In this document: one piece after another, positions 37,201 to 45,456 of the stretch
How the letters are laid out: each line of letters starts with the position of its first letter
How positions within the stretch are numbered: the first letter of the stretch is position 1
DNA from: Planctomycetaceae bacterium
GTDB lineage: Bacteria > Planctomycetota > Planctomycetia > Planctomycetales > Planctomycetaceae
NCBI GenBank assembly: GCA_021732975.1
Contig: JAKFWC010000015.1
Span: 1-64,000 of the forward strand
Reading direction: 5' to 3'
Length of the DNA: 64,000 nt
Notes under the pieces: model-generated
The model's input: only the letters and a program-made list of their open reading frames with translations
The model's database searches: none
Told to the model about the DNA's origin: nothing
Made by a program: the position numbers and the translations under genes

Positions 37201-37815
37201 CCGCTTGGCGAGATCAACCGTGCGTTCGGCACAGTCCTGCTGGATCTTGTAACCCGCGTTCTGGATCTCCATGTAGAACCGGTCGCCGAACGTCTTCGAG
37301 TACCACGCGGAGAGTTTTTCGGCCTGTTCCCATTCCTCGGCGAGCAGCAGTTGCGACAATTCCCCGGCAGCGCATCCCGAGAGAACGATCAAGCCCTCGT
37401 TGCAATCGGCGAGCAATTCCTTATCAATGCGCGGCCGGTGATAAAACCCTTCGAGATAGGCCCGCGACGACAACTTCACAAGGTTCTGAAACCCGATGCG
37501 ATTCGTTGCCAACAACGTCAGATGAAAACACGCATCCTTGGTGCGCGACGCCCCCGTCTTCACGAACCGCGATCCCGGCGCGATGTACGCTTCCATCCCG
37601 AGAATCGCATTAATCCCGGCGTCTTTCCCGGCAAGATAGAACTCCAGCGCCGCATACAGATTGCCGTGGTCGGTGATCGCCGCCGCGGTCATCCCGTGCT
37701 GCTTCACCTTCTTGATGTACTGATCGATCCGCGTGGCCCCATCGAGCAGGCTGTAATGCGAATGACAGTGCAAGTGAGCAAACGGCCGCGCGGGAGCAGA
37801 AACGGGGTCGGACAT
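34267..37815 (-). CDS. dnaE: DNA polymerase III alpha subunit
   Basis: Replicative polymerase, 1182 residues, normal size for DnaE (about 1160). The N-terminal PHP domain begins HLHCHSHYSLLDGA; the palm carries PDIDIDFCRDRR with the catalytic Asp pair; the C-terminal OB fold and tau-binding tail follow. The start at 37815 (MSDPVSAP) has AGGGATG about ten bases upstream; an earlier in-frame ATG at 37821 lacks room for a ribosome site, and the open frame from 37947 lacks one too. It is divergent from the glycosyltransferase gene. No other replisome genes are nearby. Confidence 0.97.
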   Translation of the reverse strand: MSDPVSAPARPFAHLHCHSHYSLLDGATRIDQYIKKVKQHGMTAAAITDHGNLYAALEFYLAGKDAGINAILGMEAYIAPGSRFVKTGASRTKDACFHLTLLATNRIGFQNLVKLSSRAYLEGFYHRPRIDKELLADCNEGLIVLSGCAAGELSQLLLAEEWEQAEKLSAWYSKTFGDRFYMEIQNAGYKIQQDCAERTVDLAKRMGIPLVATNDAHYLNREDHAVQDVLLCVNTKSERSDTNRMRMEGDQLFVRTPEEMYAAFPGFEDAVARSQEIANRVDISLDLKTRHFPVFATPDNKRDIDYLRELCEAGLIWRYGKENITQAHRDRLDFELGVILKMGYASYFLIVWDFVRFAMERGIPASARGSACGAIVAYLLGLSHVCPLEYDLLFERFLDPSRTEPPDIDIDFCRDRRQEVIDYTKAKYGEKNVSQIGTFGTLKAKAAIRDVGRALSVPLKRVDEVAKMVPDELNIELKEAIEKSAELKEAFNTDPQVRELLEMAIQLEGLARSAGTHAAGVVVSDRPIEEYVPLQTISGKTDIVTQWEGPTVEKAGMLKMDFLGLRNLTILDKAVKNVKKHQGVDIDPVKLPLDDKATFALLQRGETKGIFQLESGGMRDLLTKMRPDKFNDIIATSALYRPGPLEGGMVMTYVDVKNKRQPLPKVHPIMDAILDETYGVMVYQEQVMRILNRLGGIELPQSYQCIKAISKKKLEMIAKYREQFIAGAKANALAEQTAVELFGMIEKFAGYGFNKSHSTAYGAVAYQTAYLKAHYPVEFMAALLSCEMGETEKIIEHLDDCRRMGITILPPDVNHSDVEFTVRGDKIAFGLGAIKGVGESAVGAIASEREANGPFTSIYNLTERCDPKAVTKGVLELLVKAGACDSFGGRRSQLFAVVERAVQGAASVLRDKQRGQKNLFGGDEDESPQEAAAASVQALPEMPEWPHREKNNYEKEAFGFYLTSHPLTEVATELAAYATHQREQLVDLDDGTEVILGGMISSIKKAQTKKPSRNGHSKYVNFDFEDPTGIVRCIMWPEEFDRLGHKVEAEGIRFIKGKLDKRNREPNVIVDSMWTLDEAEQNFTRQLAIKFRKGFHDGRVVNRVRDILQRYPGKSEVVVLVETLDEEDPTCRLRFVAQKPIAMKVTCSRELKTELRDVLGDGSLMYIAEARRASTKPQGVGR

Positions 37816-38029
37816 GACCATCCCTGATAGAAGCCTGACGGTGGGGAGGACCGGACAAAGGCGATTGTAATCCATGCCGTCCGTGGATGGCATTCCGCGC
37901 GATTCCATTGTTGACGAATTGACCGCGGCGTATGCGACTGCACCCATAAAGTCTGCTCAGAATGAACTGCCGTTGCCCGAAGTCCCGTCTCCCTTTACCA
38001 TTCTGGCGCATGAAAGGGGATGGTCACGG

Positions 38030-39127
38030 ATGATCAGATCAACGGCGACGACGGATTTACAGCGACTCGATGCACGGCGGATTGCCATTATCAAGCCGAG
38101 TGCGCTTGGTGATGTCGTACAGGCATTGCCGTTGTTGCCCGCGCTGCGGCGACGTTTTCCATCCAGCCACATCACATGGGTGGTGCAGCGGGAATTGTCT
38201 GACCTCGTTACCGGGCATCCCGATGTCGATGCAATCATTCGGTGTGACCGACGGCCGACGTTATCGCAAGTGGCGACACTGGCCCGGGAGTTGTCGCAAG
38301 CGCGGTTTGATCTCGTCTTCGATCTGCAAGGATTGATGCGGTCCGCGTTGATGACATGGGCGACAAGGGCGCGACACCGCATCGGACTGGAAACCGCGCG
38401 GGAGGGAGCGCATCTCTCAACGACTTATACGATTCCCGGCACCGCGCGCGACATGCCAGCCCATGCGCGGTATTGGCGCGTGGCGGAAGCCCTTGGCGTT
38501 GGTGACATCCCTCGCCGTGTATTGGTCCAAGTACCGTTGTCTGCCCACGTTGCAGCACATACCTGGCTGGCCGATATGCCCCGGCCGTGGATCGGCGTGC
38601 AATGGGGCGCGAAGTGGGAAACGAAGCGCTGGCCCGTCGCTGGATTTGCGGATGTACTGGCTCGCGCGGCGAATGCGTGGGGTGGGACCGCGGTGATTGT
38701 CGGTGCGAAAGCGGATCGGGCCGCGTCAGAAGAGATGACACGACGCATTCAAACCGCCGCTCCGAACGCCTCCGTGCGGGATCTCACCGGACGGACGACC
38801 ATCAAAGAACTTGCCGCAGTGGTGAGCCGCGTGGATGCGATGTTCTCGAACGATTCCGGTCCGTTGCATCTCGCCGCGGAATTGGGAACGCCTTCGCTCG
38901 GCGTTTTCACCTGCACCAGCGAGGTTCGTTCGGGACCGCCGGGCGATGCGCACGAATTCGTCTCCACTGAAGTCTCCTGCGCCGCGAGTTATCACAAGAC
39001 TTGTCCGCATACCGGCGAACAACACATGGCGTGTCATCAACAGTTGACCGCCGAACGCGTGTGGCGCGGACTGCAACGGCTCATCGAAAAACATGTGTTG
39101 GCGAACGTCTCGCGTCGCGCGGCGTAG
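38030..39127 (+). CDS. glycosyltransferase family 9 (heptosyltransferase-like)
   Basis: A 365-residue GT9 protein, the family of lipopolysaccharide heptosyltransferases WaaC/WaaF/WaaQ. Hallmarks are IAIIKPSALGDVVQALPLLPALR at the N-terminus (residues 17-39) and FSNDSGPLHLAAELGTPSLGVF in the C-terminal domain. The start at 38030 gives the usual short N-terminus. It is divergent from dnaE. A KdsD homologue and an OstA-like protein 5 kb away suggest outer-membrane glycolipid synthesis in this organism. The sugar added is not determinable. Confidence 0.9.
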   Translation: MIRSTATTDLQRLDARRIAIIKPSALGDVVQALPLLPALRRRFPSSHITWVVQRELSDLVTGHPDVDAIIRCDRRPTLSQVATLARELSQARFDLVFDLQGLMRSALMTWATRARHRIGLETAREGAHLSTTYTIPGTARDMPAHARYWRVAEALGVGDIPRRVLVQVPLSAHVAAHTWLADMPRPWIGVQWGAKWETKRWPVAGFADVLARAANAWGGTAVIVGAKADRAASEEMTRRIQTAAPNASVRDLTGRTTIKELAAVVSRVDAMFSNDSGPLHLAAELGTPSLGVFTCTSEVRSGPPGDAHEFVSTEVSCAASYHKTCPHTGEQHMACHQQLTAERVWRGLQRLIEKHVLANVSRRAA

Positions 39128-39135
39128 TTGCATCT

Positions 39136-39202
39136 GTCACAACCCGGAGCGCGAGCGACGGCCGTCAGAAACTCGGCCGTCGCTCGCGCTCCGGGCTGTG
39201 AC
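39136..39202. repeat. 29-base-arm palindrome after the GT9 gene
   Basis: Arms 39136-39164 and 39174-39202 (GTCACAACCCGGAGCGCGAG and on) match with one mismatch around a nine-base loop. The word GAGCGCGAGCGACGGCCG lies inside. It begins nine bases after the GT9 stop; it can fold as a strong hairpin. Confidence 0.85.
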
Positions 39203-39277
39203 GGCTTCCTCGATTGCCGAATGTCCCTCAATTTGGTGATGATGCGTCCCGATCATTTTTCATCCGGGACACACATC

Positions 39278-41080
39278 ATGACGGTACATGCTGCATTCGT
39301 CGGTTTGCTTCTTACATGCTTGATGACGACCTTCTGCTCTGCAGCACGGCCGAATGTGGTGCTGATCGTGGCGGACGATCTCGGGGCGATGGACCTCGGT
39401 TGTTACGGCAGCAAGTTTCATCGCACGCCGCATCTCGATCAACTTGCGGCGGAAGGGGTGCGGTTCACTCAGGCATACGCGGCGTGTCCGGTCTGTTCGC
39501 CAACGCGAGCCGCGATCATGACGGGCAAGTATCCTGCGCGACTGCATCTCACCGATTGGTTGCCCGGCCGTCCCGATCAACCGTCGCAGGAACTGAACCG
39601 ACCAGTGATTCGTCAGGAATTGCCGCTGGAAGAAACCACGCTGGCGGAGCTCTTTCGCGACGCCGGGTATGTGACTGGACACATCGGCAAATGGCATCTC
39701 GGTGGCGAGGGTTTCGGTCCGCTCGAACAAGGGTTTCAGACGAACATCGCAGGGGATCATACCGGCACGCCGCTCAGTTACTTCGCGCCGTTTGAAAGGA
39801 ACGGTCGCAAGATGGCGGGATTGTCCGATGCGCCAACAGGCGAGTATCTGACCGATCGCCTGGCCATCGAAGCCGAAAAATTCATCGAGGCGAACCACGA
39901 CAAGCCGTTCTTTCTGTATCTGCCGCACTATGCCGTTCACACGCCGCTGCAGGCCCCGGAAGCAATGGTCGCCAATTATCCGGCCGCGGGGACATTCACC
40001 GGCCAGCAGAACAATCCGATCTACGCGGCGATGCTGGAAGCTCTCGACAACGCGGTGGGAAAAGTCCGACAGAAACTGGCGGATCGGGGATTGCTCGACA
40101 ACACGGTCATCATCTTTACATCCGACAACGGCGGACTCGCGACGACCGAAGGTCCGAAGACACCGGCGACATCGAATGCCCCGCTACGGGAAGGCAAGGG
40201 CTGGTTGTATGAAGGAGGCATTCGCGTCCCGCTGCTGATGCGCGGTCCGGTGGGAATCAAACCGGGAACGATGCAAGACACCCCCGTGTGCAGCATCGAT
40301 CTGCTGCCCACACTATGCGAATGGTGTGGACGTGTCGCGCCGCCCGGTATCGATGGCGTCTCACTCGCCGCATTGATTCGTAATGATGAAGCGCTCGCCC
40401 CGCGGGCGCTCTATTGGCACTACCCGCACTATGCCAATCAGGGGGGACGACCCGGCGGTGCAATACGGAAGGGAAATTACAAGCTCATCGAATATTACGA
40501 AGATGGTCGGCAGGAACTCTTCGATCTCAAAGCCGATCCGCGGGAAAGCCGCAATCTGCATGATGAGTTGCATGTGCTAGTTTCAAGCTTACATGGTGAG
40601 TTGGAGTATTGGCGACGGACGGTGAATGCCCAGATGCCGACGCCCAATCCGCAGTATGAACCGAATCCGCCGGGCAAGAACGGCGCGATCGAACTGCGGG
40701 CGAAGACCGCGCGCGTGCATGGACTGCAACTGCGGTACGAACCGATGCCGCACAAGAACACGCTGGGATTCTGGGTCCGGCCCGAAGATTGGGCCGAGTT
40801 CGCGTTCACTGTGAAACAGCCGGGGAAATACCGCGTCGAGGCGCTCATCGGCTGCGGCAACGGATCCGGCGGCAGCGAGGTGCAGTTCACCGTCGATGAC
40901 CAAGTGATGAATTACACCGTCAAAGAAACCGGCGGCTTTCAGGCCTTCGAGCCCGTGGACTTGGGTGTTCTGGATCTTGCCGAGGCGAAACGGTATCAAC
41001 TGACGGTTAAGGCCATCAAGAAGCCCGGTCCGGCAGTGATGGATCTGCGGCGGATGACGCTCACGCCGATGGAGCAGTGA
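39278..41080 (+). CDS. secreted arylsulfatase-type sulfatase
   Basis: A 600-residue type I sulfatase removing sulfate esters, probably from sulfated polysaccharides. ATG 39278 gives a signal peptide (MTVHAAFVGLLLTCLMTTF). Metal-binding D33-D34 follow (IVADDLG). The formylglycine motif C73-S-P-T-R77 is intact with the downstream MTGKYPAR signature. The N-terminal catalytic domain spans about 25-430; a C-terminal beta-sandwich (about 490-600) resembles a carbohydrate-binding module. Planctomycetes carry many sulfatases. The maturase gene is not here. Confidence 0.92.
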   Translation: MTVHAAFVGLLLTCLMTTFCSAARPNVVLIVADDLGAMDLGCYGSKFHRTPHLDQLAAEGVRFTQAYAACPVCSPTRAAIMTGKYPARLHLTDWLPGRPDQPSQELNRPVIRQELPLEETTLAELFRDAGYVTGHIGKWHLGGEGFGPLEQGFQTNIAGDHTGTPLSYFAPFERNGRKMAGLSDAPTGEYLTDRLAIEAEKFIEANHDKPFFLYLPHYAVHTPLQAPEAMVANYPAAGTFTGQQNNPIYAAMLEALDNAVGKVRQKLADRGLLDNTVIIFTSDNGGLATTEGPKTPATSNAPLREGKGWLYEGGIRVPLLMRGPVGIKPGTMQDTPVCSIDLLPTLCEWCGRVAPPGIDGVSLAALIRNDEALAPRALYWHYPHYANQGGRPGGAIRKGNYKLIEYYEDGRQELFDLKADPRESRNLHDELHVLVSSLHGELEYWRRTVNAQMPTPNPQYEPNPPGKNGAIELRAKTARVHGLQLRYEPMPHKNTLGFWVRPEDWAEFAFTVKQPGKYRVEALIGCGNGSGGSEVQFTVDDQVMNYTVKETGGFQAFEPVDLGVLDLAEAKRYQLTVKAIKKPGPAVMDLRRMTLTPMEQ

Positions 41081-41102
41081 CTAGAACTCGGACAACTTTA
41101 CG

Positions 41103-41203
41103 ACTCGTTCCCAAGCTCGAACGTCCGGAGGCGAGGCACTGCCTCGATAGACACGAAGACGAGGCAGTGCCTCGGTGACGGGCGTTCGAGCTTGGGAACG
41201 AGT
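41103..41203. repeat. family D composite palindrome
   Basis: Perfect 21-base outer arms ACTCGTTCCCAAGCTCGAAC (41103-) and their complement (41183-41203). Inside are two short hairpins, CGAGGCACTGCCTCG and CGAGGCAGTGCCTCG. It lies between the convergent sulfatase and OstA-like genes. Confidence 0.88.
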
Positions 41204-41233
41204 TCCAAAATGATGCTCACGCCGGCGCGGTGA

Positions 41234-44206
41234 TCATCGGCCAGCATCGGCGCCGGTGATGCCCACAGCGCGGAACGTGTTGGTGGCGGGGTAGAACTCC
41301 ATCCATTGAAGAGCGGTTTCGCGTGCTTCGGCGCCGGGCGTTTCCTGGTGCCAGACCCGCGCGAGATTCTTGCCGACGCCGCGCAAGGTGTACGACTTTT
41401 TCGCTTCGTCGTAAGCAATCTGATCGGCCTTGGCGACGAAGCCGTAGCCTTCAAGATCGGCATCGCCCTTCCCCAGCAGTTGAATCTTACCCCGTTCGTC
41501 TGCCACACCCGCGGCCTGCATGACTTCCAGAACCTGACATTTCAACAAGCCGCCGGCCTTGGGAAGATTGTCGCGATTGAGGATGTCTTGCGGGTGCTTG
41601 ACCGGCCCATGAATGATCTCGCAGCGATCGCGAAAAGTCGAATGGCGCCGGTGGAGATTGCCTTCCATTCTTCCGTCGAACTTCACGAACGTGTATTCCC
41701 ATTCGGTGGCGTCGACGTGCGTGGGCGCATTGGCGCGGACGGCTTGCGGGGCAGCAATTTGCGCCCGGTGACCTTGTCCGCGCTGCCACATCTGCATGCG
41801 ACCCGGTCCCTGGGCGGTCATCTCTCCCGACACGCGGTCGATGTGCATCTCCCACACGTCGGCTTGTTGAATTCCGACGAGATTCGTCCCATCGCGGGTG
41901 TAATCGTGAAATTTAACATCGTCGTAGCAATGCACGGCCGCAAGTTGCGTCTGCGGATCGGCACCTTTCTTCGACCGCGGTGCTCGTTCGGTGAACGAGA
42001 GACGCTCGGTGAGAATCACTTCCATCCGTTCGCATTGAATCCGTCGCTCGCCGAATTCTGCACGAGCGCTGCCACGGAAGTCGGCGGTGCGACCGTCGAA
42101 GGCCATACGATTCTTCCAGGTCACTTCGAGTGGTTGTGCCGCGGGCAACGGTTTGCCATCGAGGTCATTCTTCACAGGCAGTTGTAACAATCCTTTACCT
42201 TCGACACCCATCTGGTTGTCGGCCCGGTCGAGATGAATCGTGCCCGCTTCCAGGAACAGACCGTTTTCGCGAACCGTGGCCGGGGTTCCGGTGATGTCGG
42301 CGATCTGTTCGTTGCCGCCGTTGTTTTGCAGATGAACGTGGTCGCCTTTGATGGCCAATGGGGCGCGGCCACCGCCGTGCTGCTGGCTCATGGTGACTTG
42401 CCCGTCGATCCAGACTTCCGCCACTTCGGGCTGATTGAATGTTGTCGGTACGAGACGCAGGCGGATCTGATCGGCGGCGGCAACGATGGGGAACTCCGCG
42501 GGTTCGTCGGACTTCTCTGACTCATTCTTATTTTCATCGGTGTGACGTTTGGGCTTGGGAGCGCCCAGCGGCGAAGTTCCCGGTTTCGATTCACGAGGCG
42601 TCACGGTGGTGTCGAGAACGGCTTCCAGTTTCTGGCAACGGCCCTCCAGTTGCGGGCTGACAAGAACCACATCTTGAGTGGCTTCCAACCGCCGGAGTTG
42701 GACATCGAGCTTCTTTTTCTTCTCCTTCTCCGCGGTCGGTTTGGGAGTTGCGTCCCCCGTCACCAGATTTCCCGCAAGTGAGAGGGGCGTGGTCCACACG
42801 CGGATCAATTCCGCACCGAGGGCACTGTTTTCGTTCGGTTGTCGAAACGATGCCGTATCTGCCAGTTCGATCAGATCGATGCCCTCCGCCGCGTTCGCCA
42901 CATGGCGGAGGTGCTGCTTCCAGTCGGCGGCGTACAAGACCGTGTTGGTCTTTGAATCGCGGAAATTGATCCAGCCTTCTCCACGGCACAGCGCCCCGGC
43001 GAGTTTCTGTCCTTCCGCCAATTGCACCATGATTTCGGGGGCCTGCATTTGCGTCTGGGCCTGAACGACTTTCACACCGTCGTCGTCACGAAGCAACAGC
43101 AGTTGCTGCTCGCCGTCATAGATAAGTTGCCGGAACGAGGCCCGCAACTTGTTCTGCATCGAGTGCAGTTGAAACGAGGGCACTTTCTTGCCGGCCGTTG
43201 TGATCGTGGTCGGCGTAAACCGTTCGGCTTGCAGGCGGCGGAATTTCCATGTTCGATTCAGTTTCTGATATTCCGGTGATCCTCCCGCAGCCGCGATCGG
43301 CACATCGAGCGCCGCCGTATCGGTCTCAGGATCGCCGAACAGCACGGTCAGGCGGTCGCATTCGATCCAGTCAAATTCCTCTTTGGCCGTTTCGCGGGAG
43401 GCGACGACTTTATCTTCGTACTTCGCCGTCTGTTGCGGAATGTTGTACTCGAAGTTCCCGCTGCACCGCAGTTTCAATGCGATGGGATCATTCTTCTGTT
43501 TCAGTTGCAGATCCATCTGCACGTTCTGAATGAGCCGCACCGTGCGGACACCGAAGATGTGCGGACGGTCACGATCGGGAGGCCCCGACTGCGGGATCAA
43601 ATCGGCCTGAAAACGATTCGCATTCCCCTTGTTGCCGGCATAGGTGAACGTGACCGGTTGCTCGCTCCACAAACTCGACGACGATTCGGAGAAGTGAAAG
43701 TTACGACCGTCGAACATCAAACCATTCGGTCCGGTAACCCGTGTCCGGCCTTCCAGCGCGGCTCCGATCACGCGGCCGGCGTCGGCCGACATCAGGTCGA
43801 ATGTTCCCGAGAACTTGAGCGACGCCGATTCACTCACGACGGTGACCGCTTCTTCCAAGCCCGTCTCTTTGTTGATGCTGATCCACGCCATGGCAAACGG
43901 GCTGAGGCGGATACGGCCTTCCTTGCCCTCCGGTTGCCAGTCATTGGTGTAGAGAAATGCTCCCTGCGCACTGCGGAGCAGATACCGCGCTTCGGTCGTC
44001 CACGGCTGTTGCGCGGCGAGGTAAGTTTCAGCAATGCGGACATTTTCCACCGGCCGCGTGGCTTCGTTCTCAATGACCGTAGCGACGGGTTGCGGTTGCG
44101 GGGGCGCGGCGGGAATCAACGGGCGCATGAACTCCGAATACAGCGCAAAGACGCCGCATAAAGTTGCCGCAGTTCCGATCGTTATCAACAAACGCCGCAG
44201 GAACAA
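41234..44206 (-). CDS. large OstA/LptA-like envelope protein with N-terminal anchor
   Basis: A 990-residue protein with one N-terminal span (LLITIGTAATLCGVFALYSEF), so it is probably an inner-membrane anchor with a very long extracytoplasmic domain. The rest repeats an OstA/LptA-like pattern of beta-strand blocks with FSGTFDLMSADAGRVI, FDWIECDRLTVLFGD, FRGSARAEFGERRIQCERMEV and WEMHIDRVSGEMTAQGPG. It resembles an LptC-like anchor followed by several LptA-like repeats in one chain. It is followed upstream on the same strand by a KdsD-type isomerase gene, as in the proteobacterial kdsD-kdsC-lptC-lptA cluster. The role in glycolipid export is inference. Confidence 0.6.
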   Translation of the reverse strand: MFLRRLLITIGTAATLCGVFALYSEFMRPLIPAAPPQPQPVATVIENEATRPVENVRIAETYLAAQQPWTTEARYLLRSAQGAFLYTNDWQPEGKEGRIRLSPFAMAWISINKETGLEEAVTVVSESASLKFSGTFDLMSADAGRVIGAALEGRTRVTGPNGLMFDGRNFHFSESSSSLWSEQPVTFTYAGNKGNANRFQADLIPQSGPPDRDRPHIFGVRTVRLIQNVQMDLQLKQKNDPIALKLRCSGNFEYNIPQQTAKYEDKVVASRETAKEEFDWIECDRLTVLFGDPETDTAALDVPIAAAGGSPEYQKLNRTWKFRRLQAERFTPTTITTAGKKVPSFQLHSMQNKLRASFRQLIYDGEQQLLLLRDDDGVKVVQAQTQMQAPEIMVQLAEGQKLAGALCRGEGWINFRDSKTNTVLYAADWKQHLRHVANAAEGIDLIELADTASFRQPNENSALGAELIRVWTTPLSLAGNLVTGDATPKPTAEKEKKKKLDVQLRRLEATQDVVLVSPQLEGRCQKLEAVLDTTVTPRESKPGTSPLGAPKPKRHTDENKNESEKSDEPAEFPIVAAADQIRLRLVPTTFNQPEVAEVWIDGQVTMSQQHGGGRAPLAIKGDHVHLQNNGGNEQIADITGTPATVRENGLFLEAGTIHLDRADNQMGVEGKGLLQLPVKNDLDGKPLPAAQPLEVTWKNRMAFDGRTADFRGSARAEFGERRIQCERMEVILTERLSFTERAPRSKKGADPQTQLAAVHCYDDVKFHDYTRDGTNLVGIQQADVWEMHIDRVSGEMTAQGPGRMQMWQRGQGHRAQIAAPQAVRANAPTHVDATEWEYTFVKFDGRMEGNLHRRHSTFRDRCEIIHGPVKHPQDILNRDNLPKAGGLLKCQVLEVMQAAGVADERGKIQLLGKGDADLEGYGFVAKADQIAYDEAKKSYTLRGVGKNLARVWHQETPGAEARETALQWMEFYPATNTFRAVGITGADAGR

Positions 44207-44229
44207 AGAGCGTGTTTCCTTCCGTCTTC

Positions 44230-44298
44230 AACCCGCCCGTCGCGCGAGCCAGGGCGTGATCAATTCAATGACGCCCTGGCTCGCGCGACGGGCGGGTT
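44230..44298. repeat. perfect 28-base-arm palindrome between isomerase and OstA-like gene
   Basis: Arms 44230-44257 and 44271-44298 are exact complements (AACCCGCCCGTCGCGCGAGC and on) around a 13-base loop. It lies between the isomerase stop and the OstA-like gene start, 5 bases after the former, and could attenuate read-through. Confidence 0.9.
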
Positions 44299-44302
44299 AC
44301 GG

Positions 44303-45385
44303 TTACCCCTCTGCGGGCATGAGGCCAATCACATCGGTGATATCCAGCAATCCGACCGGGCGATGTTCGTGATCCACCACGGGCAGTTCGCTGAGACGCC
44401 GGGCACTGAGCAGGCCGACGGCTTCTTCCAGAATCGCATCGTCGCGAATCGTGATCGGCCGTGCGGTCATGACTTCCACAATGGGACGATCGAGCTGATC
44501 GTCCCGACGTTGTTCGAGCAGTCGGGCCAGATCGCTGTCGGTGAAGAGGCCGCTGAGGTGTCCCTGTTCGTCGACGAGAATGACGGCCCCCGTCCGTCGA
44601 CCGGGGCGTTGCAGGCCGGTGAGGACTTCCCGCACGGACGCCGTTTCCACTGATAGCCGCATTTCATCGCCGCGGCGCATGACTTCTTTCACGGGGGTCA
44701 AACGACGGCCCAGACTGCCGCCGGGATGCAACCGGCCGAATTGCTGGGGGGTGAACCCGCGCGACTGTGCGACCACCAAGGCCAGTGCATCGCCCACAGC
44801 GAGCATGGCAGTCGTGCTGGTCGTGGGAGGCAATCCATGCAGCCCCGCTTCGATCAGGCGACCGAGCGCGATAGTGATATCCGCAGCACGGGCCAATGTA
44901 CTGTGTGCTTCGCCCGTGATCGCGATCATCGGCAAGCCGAGGCTGCGAACCCATGGCAGCAAGCGACAGACTTCATCCGATTCGCCGCTGTGGGAGAGAA
45001 GGAGCATGATGTCTTCGGCACCGAGGCTACCGAGGTCGCCGTGAAACGCCTCGGTGGGATGCAGGAAGAACGCCCGGGTGCCGGTGGAGGACATCGTCGC
45101 GGCGATCTTCTGACCGATCAATCCGGCTTTGCCCACGCCGGTGACGACAACGCAACCACGGCAATCGACGATGCGTTCGATGGCATCGCAGAACGTGGTG
45201 TCCAACCGGCGGGAGAGATCGACGAGGGCCTGGCCTTCGTGCGCAACGATGCTGCGGGCTTCCCGAAGCTGCTCGACACGAGCATAGGGAACCACAGCCT
45301 GAGCGGCGGCTTGAGACACGCGAAGCCCTCCTGGCGACAATCGTCCGCGCAATCCCTGCGTCGGGTCGGGAAGGATACTCGCCAT
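44303..45385 (-). CDS. kdsD: KpsF/GutQ-type D-arabinose-5-phosphate isomerase
   Basis: Makes arabinose-5-phosphate, precursor of Kdo for lipopolysaccharide. The 360-residue protein has a SIS domain (about 55-200; VVVTGVGKAGLIGQK, SHSGESDEV) and two CBS domains (about 245-355; MTARPITIRDDA, LSELPVVD). ATG 45385 is preferred to the TTG two codons earlier. Immediately upstream of the OstA-like gene on the same strand, with a palindrome between. The gene name follows the family; GutQ-type roles are possible. Confidence 0.92.
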   Translation of the reverse strand: MASILPDPTQGLRGRLSPGGLRVSQAAAQAVVPYARVEQLREARSIVAHEGQALVDLSRRLDTTFCDAIERIVDCRGCVVVTGVGKAGLIGQKIAATMSSTGTRAFFLHPTEAFHGDLGSLGAEDIMLLLSHSGESDEVCRLLPWVRSLGLPMIAITGEAHSTLARAADITIALGRLIEAGLHGLPPTTSTTAMLAVGDALALVVAQSRGFTPQQFGRLHPGGSLGRRLTPVKEVMRRGDEMRLSVETASVREVLTGLQRPGRRTGAVILVDEQGHLSGLFTDSDLARLLEQRRDDQLDRPIVEVMTARPITIRDDAILEEAVGLLSARRLSELPVVDHEHRPVGLLDITDVIGLMPAEG

Positions 45386-45456
45386 TGCCAACCCCGGTCA
45401 ATGCGAGGTTGGGACAGCATAACCGCTTGATAGAAAAGCGGTTGCAAACAGCGATT

